64,000 nucleotides of DNA from Peribacillus loiseleuriae (GTDB taxonomy: Bacteria > Bacillota > Bacilli > Bacillales > DSM-1321), in NCBI RefSeq assembly GCF_001183985.1, contig NZ_LFZW01000001.1, positions 4,865,621 to 4,929,620 of the forward strand. Direction: 5' to 3'. The notes below the pieces were generated by a model. It saw only the letters and a program-made list of their open reading frames with translations, was not told the origin of the DNA and did no database searches. Shown piece by piece: positions 9,055 to 16,123 of the stretch. The number at the start of each line of letters is the position of its first letter. Within the stretch, counting starts at the first letter, position 1. The translations under genes and the position numbers were made by a program.

Positions 9055-9118
9055 AAAATTGCATTTTGATACACCTTTTTGTTGACCCTTATTGATATTT
9101 TGTTCAAAAGTTCATTTT
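9055..9118 (-). promoter_or_regulatory. Two AAAA-N5-TTTT boxes (possible ComK sites) upstream of ssbB
   Basis: Perfect boxes at 9055-9067 (AAAATTGCATTTT) and 9106-9118 (AAAAGTTCATTTT), 67-118 bases before the ssbB start. ComK binds pairs of such AT-boxes. The 38-base gap is not one of the standard 8, 18 or 31 spacings, so the assignment is tentative. Confidence 0.45.
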
Positions 9119-9217
9119 TCGACACATTTCTTCAGAAAAATCTGGATTTTCAACATTTTTCATTTTTTTAAAAGAGGAAACGCATTTAGAAGATGATTCG
9201 TTCCTCTTTTTCAGATA

Positions 9218-9226
9218 TGTTATAAT
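9218..9226 (+). promoter_or_regulatory. Extended -10 promoter of ywpF
   Basis: TGTTATAAT, an extended -10 (TG-N-TATAAT), lies about 50 bases before the ywpF ATG. No good -35 is seen, as is common for extended -10 promoters. Confidence 0.6.
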
Positions 9227-9275
9227 TAGCGAAAATAAGGAAAGTTTCTATGTACAAGAAGAATGGAGGAATGGC

Positions 9276-9716
9276 ATGAAATCATTTAAATTAATTTCAC
9301 TACAAATTGTAACTGAACGAAATGAATTGTTTAATGTGGGGCTTACAGATGGATTGATTATTAACAAAGAAGATGATTTAAATACGTGGATTCTCGAAGC
9401 CTTTTTATCTAAAACATATTTCGATAAAATTCAGCATGTGCTGCCTTCATTGAATGGCAAAGTGAATGTTCAAGCTGTCATCACGAAAAAAGAGAATGGT
9501 CCTGCTGCGTTTGATACTGTCCTCCGTTCAATCAAAGAAGTTGAAGGCCATGTTAGCATCGTATTTGAAGGACATTTGCAAAGAGCCCGTAGTAAGTATG
9601 CAGAGTTACTTCTTGAGGATTTAATCGACAAAGGCATTTCCGGCGGGGATTTACTTGCGGAATTCAAAGAAAAAATCATTTCTCAGCCCCCATTTATTAC
9701 TACTAAAAAATCATAA
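9276..9716 (+). CDS. ywpF: YwpF-like protein
   Basis: 146 aa soluble protein with the YwpF family start MKSFKLISLQI. The middle contains LNTWILEAFLSKTYFDKIQ and the C-terminus an amphipathic helix (SKYAELLLEDLIDKGISGGDLL). Function is unknown in the family. TGGAGG precedes the ATG by seven bases. It is transcribed divergently from ssbB, as expected for the ywp cluster, and ends in a strong terminator. No membrane segment or signal peptide is visible. Confidence 0.8.
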   Translation: MKSFKLISLQIVTERNELFNVGLTDGLIINKEDDLNTWILEAFLSKTYFDKIQHVLPSLNGKVNVQAVITKKENGPAAFDTVLRSIKEVEGHVSIVFEGHLQRARSKYAELLLEDLIDKGISGGDLLAEFKEKIISQPPFITTKKS

Positions 9717-9751
9717 GGGTGAAACTTTCCTCGGACAACAGCCAATGAAAA

Positions 9752-9788
9752 AAAGCAAAAGCGAAGAGTCCTTTGCTTTTGCTTTACT
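9752..9788 (+). terminator. Terminator of ywpF
   Basis: Perfect 11-bp arms AAAGCAAAAGC (9752-9762) and GCTTTTGCTTT (9775-9785) with a 12-base loop, 35 bases after the stop codon. Confidence 0.85.
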
Positions 9789-9876
9789 TTCATATACATA
9801 TTGTTAACATGTCTCATTCCTTCAAGTTCGCAGAGGGAATTTACGAAATGATATTAAGGTGCGTCAATATGACTTT

Positions 9877-10320
9877 TTATTTGGAACTTTTCAATTCCCT
9901 TGTGAGCTTCTCGATGACAAAACGAGCTTCCGCGCGACAAGAATAATCATATTCTGTTTTCGTAAGTTTTTGCAGTCGTTCTATCTCTTCATTTTGTTCT
10001 TTCTTCGGTTTTTCGGAAAGGATTTTATTAATCGTTTCATTAATTTTCACCGCTAATTCCTCATGAAACTCCGAATTCGCTTTTATATCATTGCTTACCT
10101 TATCATACCAAGTAGCTGATTTATTTAAGTATTCTTTCCATTCGCCCATGAAAGCTTCATAATCAAACTGATTTTCATTCCAGTTGATTTTGTTCAGATA
10201 TTGCTCAAAAGCAATTGAGATAGAGCGAGTTATACTTATTTTTACTCCTGGTGAAAGATCTTTTAACATTTTATAAAATGGACCTCCTACATTTAGCTCC
10301 TCTGCTCTTGCTAAAATCAT
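9877..10320 (-). CDS. Hypothetical protein, 147 aa
   Basis: Not recognised. It is a soluble, Lys/Glu-rich, mostly helical protein with no signal peptide or metal motif. An aromatic stretch (INWNENQFDYEAFMGEWKEYLNKSATWYDK) lies about residues 45-75, followed by charged helices. The start is uncertain: ATG 10320 has no ribosome-binding site and overlaps an extended -10-like TGATATGAT, whereas ATG 10269 (codon 18, MLKDLSPG) follows AGGAGGT by 12 bases. The real product may therefore be about 130 aa. It appears monocistronic between ywpF and a small lipoprotein gene. Confidence 0.65.
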   Translation of the reverse strand: MILARAEELNVGGPFYKMLKDLSPGVKISITRSISIAFEQYLNKINWNENQFDYEAFMGEWKEYLNKSATWYDKVSNDIKANSEFHEELAVKINETINKILSEKPKKEQNEEIERLQKLTKTEYDYSCRAEARFVIEKLTRELKSSK

Positions 10321-10386
10321 ATCAAATATCGCCAGTAAAAGGAATGATTTATAACAATTAAATTATTTTCGTTACAGAATCGAAAC

Positions 10387-10415
10387 AAAACAGGCGGAAT
10401 TTTCCACCTGTTTTG
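10387..10415 (-). terminator. Terminator of the small lipoprotein gene
   Basis: AAAACAGGCGGAA (10387-10399) and TTCCACCTGTTTT (10402-10414) pair with one mismatch over 13 bases, 15 bases beyond the stop codon. T-rich on both sides. Confidence 0.8.
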
Positions 10416-10429
10416 TTTATGAATGAGGA

Positions 10430-10684
10430 TTATTTATGTTCTTTATGTTTAAGTGTATCATTCATATTTGTATCTGTTCCATTTAAGTTAGTATCTGTTC
10501 CATTTGGGTTAGTATTGTCGTTTGGATTTACATTTGGATTAACTTCTTTTGTTGGTTGATTCAAATTATTGTCCGTTGGAGTCTGTTCAGGCGCAGGATT
10601 GTTTTTAGTCGTAGCACAACCCGCTAACATCATCATGGACAAAAATGAGCACCCAAGCAAAGCTAATATTCTTTTTTTCACCAT
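10430..10684 (-). CDS. Small low-complexity lipoprotein
   Basis: 84 aa. A charged start (MVKKR), a hydrophobic core and the lipobox MMLAGC (Cys 23) predict a lipoprotein of about 62 mature residues. The mature part is almost entirely Asn, Thr, Pro, Asp and Gly with near-repeats (NPNVNPND, NPNGTDTN, LNGTDTN), ending in the basic KHKEHK. This looks like an unstructured surface tether rather than an enzyme. GGAGG precedes the ATG. It is flanked by its own terminator and by fabZ on the other side. Confidence 0.8.
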   Translation of the reverse strand: MVKKRILALLGCSFLSMMMLAGCATTKNNPAPEQTPTDNNLNQPTKEVNPNVNPNDNTNPNGTDTNLNGTDTNMNDTLKHKEHK

Positions 10685-10809
10685 ATTGTTTTCCTCCTTA
10701 TGTTGTGAGCCATATTCTTATGGTCTTTATTTATAATGCCCGAAAAAAACTTTTTCCCTCTTTATTTCAAAAGTAACATTTACCAAATTTTCCTCTCACG
10801 GGCAAAAAA

Positions 10810-10840
10810 AATAGAGTACGGAGTCTATCCGTACCCTTTT
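10810..10840 (-). terminator. Terminator of fabZ
   Basis: Stem GTACGGA (10816-10822) with TCCGTAC (10828-10834), T-rich flanks on both strands, 18 bases after the fabZ stop. Confidence 0.88.
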
Positions 10841-10851
10841 TTATCCTACTA

Positions 10852-11283
10852 TTATGATTTATCTCCAAAAGCAAACATAATTTCTGTTTCACAAGCTATT
10901 TCACCCTCTACAGTGGCCACTGCTTTTCCTTTGCCAATGGAACCACGCATTCTCGTGATTTCAACTTCAAGTTTTAATTGGTCCCCAGGAACGACTTGTC
11001 TCTTAAAACGACAATTATCAATTCCAGCAAAAAAGGCTAATCTACCTCTATATTCTTCCTGCTTAAGCATAGCTACTGCCCCTACTTGAGCAAGTGCTTC
11101 CACAATAAGTACGCCAGGCATTACTGGGTACTCAGGGAAATGACCATTAAAGAAAGATTCATTCGCTGAAACGTTTTTCAAGCCTACTGCCCGTTTTCCA
11201 TCTTCCACTTCAATAATGCGATCCACTAATAAAAAAGGATAGCGATGCGCAATAATTTCTTTGATTTGATTAATATCAAGCAT
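10852..11283 (-). CDS. fabZ: 3-hydroxyacyl-[ACP] dehydratase FabZ
   Basis: 143 aa hot-dog-fold dehydratase of type II fatty acid synthesis. It removes water from 3-hydroxyacyl-ACP in the cytoplasm. Family signatures are [11 protein letters not shown] near residue 13 and [21 protein letters not shown], which holds the catalytic His (about 48) and Glu (about 62). The length is normal for the family. AGGAGGAAAAAGGA precedes ATG 11283. It lies 53 bases downstream of the EpuA-like gene and is probably the last gene of the spoIIID/mbl/flh-side cluster, as in other Bacillaceae. Confidence 0.96.
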   Translation of the reverse strand: MLDINQIKEIIAHRYPFLLVDRIIEVEDGKRAVGLKNVSANESFFNGHFPEYPVMPGVLIVEALAQVGAVAMLKQEEYRGRLAFFAGIDNCRFKRQVVPGDQLKLEVEITRMRGSIGKGKAVATVEGEIACETEIMFAFGDKS

Positions 11284-11336
11284 TCCTTTTTCCTCCTCAT
11301 AAGAAAAACCATCACCAGTTGAACTGGATTAGCCAT

Positions 11337-11621
11337 CTATTTCTCGCTATATACTAAATCAAAAATGTGAGTCCAGGTTGACTTTTTAAATACATCAACC
11401 ATTGCTCCACTACCCATCATGCTGTAGCCGACAATTGTTCCGGAGACTACTGATACAACAATCAATAATGTAACAAGTAACACCCTGAACCAAAGCGGTA
11501 ACAGTCTGATTCGAATTTTTCGTTTCATCTGTTCCTTATTTTCTTTTTTCTGTTTAAAATCGTCTCTGGTTAAAGTTTTTTCTTCCATGCTTGTGTACAA
11601 TAGCTCCTTTTTATCCCGCAT
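11337..11621 (-). CDS. EpuA-family small membrane protein
   Basis: Up to 94 aa with one transmembrane helix (about residues 45-67) after a basic, charged N-terminus. The core RIRLLPLWFRVLLVTLLIVVS, then GTIVGYSMMG and FKKSTWTHIFDLV, matches the EpuA family. That family is often mislabelled DNA-directed RNA polymerase subunit beta and typically sits between flhP and fabZ in Bacillaceae. The start is uncertain: ATG 11621 has no ribosome site, while AAGGAG occurs inside the frame, with ATG 11588 (MEEKTLTRDD) 15 bases past it. The 5' end abuts repeat R3. Confidence 0.8.
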   Translation of the reverse strand: MRDKKELLYTSMEEKTLTRDDFKQKKENKEQMKRKIRIRLLPLWFRVLLVTLLIVVSVVSGTIVGYSMMGSGAMVDVFKKSTWTHIFDLVYSEK

Positions 11622-11623
11622 TA

Positions 11624-11857
11624 ACGGGCAGTAAGCCCCCCACCCCTAAGGATTAAAGGAATCGAAGAACTGCCCGTAAAAACCCGATTGGTGAGATACA
11701 GTGAAACTTACCGATACGTGAGCAGAGGTTTAGTTTAATTGAATTAATCGAGTTCGTAGTGTCGCTTTTATCTACGCCGTGCGGAGGTATTAGCGGCACT
11801 ACGAACTCACAATCAGTGGGGATGAAGCCCCCCTACTGATTGAAGTTCCACTTTATC
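11624..11857. repeat. Dispersed repeat R3, copy 1
   Basis: Begins with inverted arms ACGGGCAGT (11624-11632) and ACTGCCCGT (11669-11677), then GTAAAAACCCGATTGG. It ends with AATCAGT (11811-11817) and ACTGATT (11835-11841) followed by GAAGTTCCACTTTATC. Between them lies an extra stem (GAGTTCGTAGTG 11750-11761 with CACTACGAACTC 11797-11808) absent from the copy at 19.1 kb. It fills the 311-base gap 11622-11932. Confidence 0.75.
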
Positions 11858-11932
11858 ACCTTACATCATAACAGTAGTCTCTTTGCTTATCACATATATA
11901 GGTAGGTTGACCTTCATTGCTGGATGTTTCAC

Positions 11933-12781
11933 TTATCTGATACTGTTCACTAATCCTTGCATTTGATCAGCCATTGTAATCGCTCTGGATTGGAATTGAT
12001 ATTGTCGCTGAACCATAATAAGATTAGACATTTCCTTCGATAAGTCTACATTGGAGTTTTCCAACGCTCCTTGTGTCATAGAAATTTCGCCACGCAAACC
12101 GCCTGTTAATGATGTCAAAATATCTTCTGCATTCACATTCATTTGGTTAAGATTTGCAGGGAGTGCTAATAAATTACCGCCTAGTTGCTCCATAAATTGC
12201 GGTTTCTTAACAGACACAATTCCCAACTCAAAAGTTTGTGTTCCACGATCACTCGTCTCTATCTTAATCTGCCCATTTCCGGACATACTAATATCTGTAA
12301 CATTCCCGTTTACAACAATTGGGCGGTTAAATTCATCAAGAACAGAATTCCCATCATTCGTAACAAGCATGAGTTGATGGGTATTTCCATTTACAGGTGT
12401 CATAAAAAAGGCTCCATCACGTGTGTAGCGTATGTTTTCTCCACTTTCATCTGAAACACGTACACTAAAAAACAAATCCGGCTTTGTAAGGGCGGCATCT
12501 AGGCTACGACTTGTCATTTTTAATGAACCTTGTGTTAGGATAAGCTGTGATTGGCCTAGCTTAGCTCCTGTTCCTTGGCGTATTCCATTTGGCGTCAAAC
12601 GACCGATTTCCCGAGAAGCCTGTGTTTGATTATTGAATTGCTGTACTAGCAAATCCGTAAAATTTGCTTCTTTCCGTTTATAGCCTGTTGTATCCACATT
12701 TGCTATATTACTGCTAATCGTATCCAATTTGAGCTGAAGCTGAGAGAGTGTATTAGTTGATGTAATCATCATGCGATTCAC
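11933..12781 (-). CDS. flhP: Flagellar basal-body rod protein FlhP
   Basis: 282 aa member of the FlgG/FlgF/FlgE family. The N-terminal rod motif is TLSQLQLKLDTISSNIANVDTTGYKRKEANF, and the C-terminal motif LENSNVDLSKEMSNLIMVQRQYQFQSRAITMADQM forms the coaxial helices. In B. subtilis FlhO and FlhP build the distal rod, below the hook. The start ATG 12781 (MNRMMITS) follows GGGGGAAATATAG. The stop of flhO is 19 bases upstream, so the pair is one operon. The protein has no signal peptide and is expected to be exported by the flagellar type III system. Confidence 0.93.
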   Translation of the reverse strand: MNRMMITSTNTLSQLQLKLDTISSNIANVDTTGYKRKEANFTDLLVQQFNNQTQASREIGRLTPNGIRQGTGAKLGQSQLILTQGSLKMTSRSLDAALTKPDLFFSVRVSDESGENIRYTRDGAFFMTPVNGNTHQLMLVTNDGNSVLDEFNRPIVVNGNVTDISMSGNGQIKIETSDRGTQTFELGIVSVKKPQFMEQLGGNLLALPANLNQMNVNAEDILTSLTGGLRGEISMTQGALENSNVDLSKEMSNLIMVQRQYQFQSRAITMADQMQGLVNSIR

Positions 12782-12800
12782 TATATTTCCCCCTTATTCT

Positions 12801-13640
12801 TTAGAGCCTACCAATTTCATTGACAGCCTTGTCCATACTTTTATCGTATGCTTGTAATATTTTCTGATTCGCTTCAAACGTACGATAAGCAGTAAGCATG
12901 TCTGTCATTGTTTGCGCCTGATCAACGTTAGACCCTTCCAAATAACCCTGTTTCACATTAAAAGATACACCTGCAGTGTTATAGCCGTTAGCAAGTATTG
13001 CTCCTTTTTTTGCACGGAATAATCCGTCGCCCTCTTTAATGAGCTGGTAAGGATCCTCTGCGAATGCGATTCCAACACGGGCTACTGGTTGATTATTTTC
13101 AACTATCATGCCTTCTTCACTTACAGAGAAGTTCTCGCTATTCAAGCGAATCCGGTTATTATTGTCATCCAGCACATAATTTCCACTAGCTGTTGTTAAA
13201 TATCCAGCGCCATCTAATGTAAAGTTCCCATTTCTTGTGTAACTCGCTTCACCCGCACTATTTTCAACGACAAAGAGAAGTGTTCCTGGTTTGCCATTTT
13301 CCTGATTCACTGGAAGGTTCCCATTAACAATGGCCAAATCAGTCGCTAATTGGGTTTCTTGAATGTCACCTTGCGTATACAAGGGCGTCGCCTCTTGCAT
13401 ATAGACGCCTGTACTAAGTAAGCCTACCTGTGAATACATCGGTAAACTGATTTTCCCGTTTGGCGTTGTCACTTTTTGACCCATTCGTTGCATGAGCATT
13501 TCAGGGAACGACCTTACGCTTGCTTGGTCTGTTTTAAATCCAGGCGTGTTTGCATTTGATAAATTATTCGTCAACATTTCCGCGTGCCTTTGTTGAGTAA
13601 GCATTCCGGAAGCCGCTGTGTAAAATCCCCTGAACATCAT
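12801..13640 (-). CDS. flhO: Flagellar basal-body rod protein FlhO
   Basis: 279 aa. The N-terminal flagellar rod signature MLTQQRHAEMLTNNLSNANTPGFKTDQ and the C-terminal EGSNVDQAQTMTDMLTAYRTFEANQKILQAYDKSMDKAVNEIG mark the family. It lies downstream of mbl, as in B. subtilis, where flhO and flhP are cotranscribed. GAGGTG precedes ATG 13640. The right end of dispersed element R1 copy B ends only 16 bases before the start codon, so the native upstream promoter region has been displaced or replaced by that element. Confidence 0.93.
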   Translation of the reverse strand: MMFRGFYTAASGMLTQQRHAEMLTNNLSNANTPGFKTDQASVRSFPEMLMQRMGQKVTTPNGKISLPMYSQVGLLSTGVYMQEATPLYTQGDIQETQLATDLAIVNGNLPVNQENGKPGTLLFVVENSAGEASYTRNGNFTLDGAGYLTTASGNYVLDDNNNRIRLNSENFSVSEEGMIVENNQPVARVGIAFAEDPYQLIKEGDGLFRAKKGAILANGYNTAGVSFNVKQGYLEGSNVDQAQTMTDMLTAYRTFEANQKILQAYDKSMDKAVNEIGRL

Positions 13641-13656
13641 TGATCACCTCTGTTAT

Positions 13657-13857
13657 ATACAAAATTCCTATGGCGTTAAAACGCCACCATTTACCAAGAT
13701 GGGGCCAGCCTGTAGCACGCTACACTCACCTAATCACAATGGTGGCGGTGCGGAGCCAGATTTTTGGATGCTTTCGCGATAAAATCAGTATACCTGCTAA
13801 GTAGATTGGCTATATTAGTAAGTCGTGAAGACCTGTCCCCATGTCCTTCATACAAAA
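13657..13857 (-). repeat. Dispersed repeat R1, copy B (about 200 bp)
   Basis: Read on the minus strand it starts TTTTGTATGAAGGACATGGGG and ends GGCGTTTTAACGCCATAGG...TTTTGTAT. It aligns along its whole length with copy A at 56374-56573. Internal stems include TGTAGC/GCTACA and the terminal GGCGTT/AACGCC palindrome. The same 8-mer TTTTGTAT bounds both ends. The rest of the gap 13858-14127 shows nothing further that I recognise. Confidence 0.85.
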
Positions 13858-14127
13858 AGCTGAAATCTTCAGCTATCTGGAATTTTTCTCTAAACTGTCA
13901 TCATATAGCGGTTGTTCCATATGTCTATTTACTATATCGGTAGGTTTCTAGGGTATCTTAACATTAATTAAAGTAGGACTGTCTGAGGCATTAGAATCGT
14001 CAATTGTAAAGGAATTGGTTAAAAAATCTGCGGAGGTATTATAACTGGATTTCGAATGAGAAACAGGAACCGAGAATCCTCAGCCCTGTCAAAATGAACG
14101 CACTCATAAAAGTGCACTTCCATCGAA

Positions 14128-15129
14128 TCAGCCAAATTTATGACGTGGTAATTTATCCATATTATCCAGCATAATTCCCGTTCCAATTGCTACACAGTCC
14201 ATAGGATTCTCTGCGACTAGTACTGGGACTTTCAATTCTTCTGCTAGCAATAAGTCAATTCCGTGCAGAAGGGCTCCGCCACCTGTAAGAATAACGCCAC
14301 GGTCAATAATATCTGCTGATAGTTCAGGCGGTGTACGTTCTAGAACGCTCTTAGCAGCTTGGACAATAACAGAAACTTGTTCTCGCAGCGCCTCTTCTAT
14401 TTCCTCAGAATGAACAGTGATTGTTCTAGGCAATCCAGAAACCATATCACGTCCACGAATATCAATTTCTTCCTTCCGCGATCCGGGAAAAACAGTTGCA
14501 ATCTGTATCTTGATGTCTTCCGACGTTCTTTCACCAATGAGCAGTTTATATTTACGTTTGATATAATTCAAAATTTCATTATCAAATTTATCGCCCGCCA
14601 TTTTTATGGACGATGAGGTTACAATGTCCCCCATAGATAGGACTGCGATGTCTGTTGTACCTCCGCCAATGTCAACGACCATATTTCCGCTTGGCTGGAA
14701 GATGTCCATACCCGCTCCTATTGCCGCCACCTTTGGCTCTTCTTCTAGGTAAATTTTCTTACCCCCGCTTTTCTCAGCTGCCTCTTTAATTGCCTTCTGC
14801 TCAACGCTCGTAATATTTGTTGGACAGCAAATCAGAATTCTTGGTTTCGATAAAAACCCTTTAACATTCAACTTATTTATAAAATGCTTAAGCATCGATT
14901 CAGTTACATCAAAATCAGCAATGACTCCATCCTTTAACGGGCGAATCGCAACGATGTTTCCTGGTGTACGACCAACCATCTTTCTAGCTTCCTCACCGAC
15001 TGCTAATACACGATTTGTATTTTTATCGATTGCCAGTACCGATGGCTCATTTAACACAATTCCTTTACCTTTGACATGAATCAGCACATTAGCTGTACCG
15101 AGATCTATTCCAATATCCCTAGCAAACAT
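14128..15129 (-). CDS. mbl: MreB-like cell-shape actin homologue Mbl
   Basis: 333 aa actin-fold ATPase. Phosphate-1 loop DIGIDLGTANVLIHV, phosphate-2 VVDIGGGTTDIAVLS and adenosine motif LTGGGALLHGIDLLL are complete. It forms membrane-associated filaments that direct side-wall peptidoglycan synthesis. The identity as Mbl rather than MreB rests on its place between spoIIID and flhO, exactly as in B. subtilis, and on the start MFARDIGIDLGTANVLIHVKGKGIVLNEPSVLAID. AGGAGG precedes the ATG. A short weak hairpin follows the gene near 14100. Confidence 0.95.
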   Translation of the reverse strand: MFARDIGIDLGTANVLIHVKGKGIVLNEPSVLAIDKNTNRVLAVGEEARKMVGRTPGNIVAIRPLKDGVIADFDVTESMLKHFINKLNVKGFLSKPRILICCPTNITSVEQKAIKEAAEKSGGKKIYLEEEPKVAAIGAGMDIFQPSGNMVVDIGGGTTDIAVLSMGDIVTSSSIKMAGDKFDNEILNYIKRKYKLLIGERTSEDIKIQIATVFPGSRKEEIDIRGRDMVSGLPRTITVHSEEIEEALREQVSVIVQAAKSVLERTPPELSADIIDRGVILTGGGALLHGIDLLLAEELKVPVLVAENPMDCVAIGTGIMLDNMDKLPRHKFG

Positions 15130-15250
15130 GATTTAAATCCTCCTTGAATCCTCATAAAAGCCTACTTACTCCTAATTGTTTATTTTAACATATTGACAAG
15201 ATGGAAGGTAGGTCTATATCCTTGAAATGGGAATTTTTTTTATACAACAC

Positions 15251-15368
15251 AAAAACCAGTATTTGTTATCATCCCCGCTTCCTGTGGTTCTTAAAAGGTA
15301 ACACTTTTTACTAAGCATTTCCCTTTTAAACCACCGAAATTGATTTAGGTAACAAATACCGGATTTTT
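15251..15368 (-). terminator. Long nested palindrome after spoIIID, probable terminator
   Basis: The outer arms (15251-15268 with 15350-15368, built on CCAGTATTTGTTA/TAACAAATACCGG) and inner arms GTGGTTCTTAAAAGG (15284-15298) with CCTTTTAAACCAC (15322-15334) fold almost the whole 118 bases. On the minus strand it ends in TTTTTG. It begins nine bases after the spoIIID stop. Confidence 0.7.
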
Positions 15369-15377
15369 TTACAAAAG

Positions 15378-15653
15378 CTATCTTTTCAATATCTCCTCTT
15401 CGCGCTCTGATCGCTTATACTTCAACTTTGTCGCTTCTCCACCTCGAAGATGACGGATAGATTTATGATAATCCAAAATATCCTTCACCTCATTGGCTAA
15501 TTCAGGATTAATTTCAGGTAATCGCTCGGTTAAATCTTTATGGACTGTACTTTTGGATACACCAAACTCCTTCGCAATGACACGAACGGTTTTTCTTGTT
15601 TCCACGATATACTTTCCTATCTTGATAGTTCTTTCTTTGATGTAATCGTGCAC
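15378..15653 (-). CDS. spoIIID: Sporulation transcriptional regulator SpoIIID
   Basis: 91 aa helix-turn-helix regulator of mother-cell gene expression. The HTH is VRVIAKEFGVSKSTVHKDLTERL (about residues 24-46), followed by the basic C-terminal helix KLKYKRSEREEEILKR that contacts DNA. Length and sequence match B. subtilis SpoIIID closely. The start is GTG 15653, eight bases after GGGAGGT. Upstream, CATACA at 15812-15807 resembles a SigmaE -10 element, in line with the known SigmaE control of the gene, but I see no convincing -35 at the right distance. Confidence 0.96.
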   Translation of the reverse strand: MHDYIKERTIKIGKYIVETRKTVRVIAKEFGVSKSTVHKDLTERLPEINPELANEVKDILDYHKSIRHLRGGEATKLKYKRSEREEEILKR

Positions 15654-16123
15654 ACCACTCGACCTCCCTAATTTGGATGTGAGAAGTGTGAAATGAGATT
15701 CGCTTTTGGCTTAAAAACGACCGCTGCCCCGGAAATTAGCAATACATATATCTTCAACTGGATTTATCATTGGATTTAAACGACTGCTCACCTCAAACAC
15801 TCTCTTTGTATGGTTTGTATCAGTTTATTAGTTCGGATAAGGATATATGCACACTTTCCACAGCTTGCAGAAATATTTATCTAAATTTCCCAATAATAAA
15901 TTCGTGTTTTCAAATTATTTCCCGAGAAATTTGTCACAAATAAAGGGATTTTGTAAAAAAGAAGGAGCTAAGATATCCATATAAAAAATCCCCATCTTAA
16001 TGATAGGGATCTCACCAAATTTTCAGTTGTTGTTTACGGGCGTACCATTTTGTTTTGATTAGTTTACTTTAGTTAACCCATGCATGAAGTGAATACACTC
16101 CATCGATGGAAAAATACAGATAA
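15654..16123. other. Intergenic region between spoIIQ and spoIIID
   Basis: 470 bases. It holds the spoIIQ terminator (15982-16010) and the presumed spoIIID promoter zone with CATACA. Nothing else is supported. Confidence 0.5.
15982..16010 (-). terminator. Terminator of spoIIQ
   Basis: Minus-strand stem ATCCCTATC/GATGGGGAT (16010-16002 with 15996-15988, one G-T pair) followed by six Ts. It is about 115 bases after the spoIIQ stop. Confidence 0.75.

Noticed and set aside
11337-11621. DNA-directed RNA polymerase beta subunit
   Set aside because: This is a common database label for EpuA-family proteins; the sequence is a 94-aa single-helix membrane protein.
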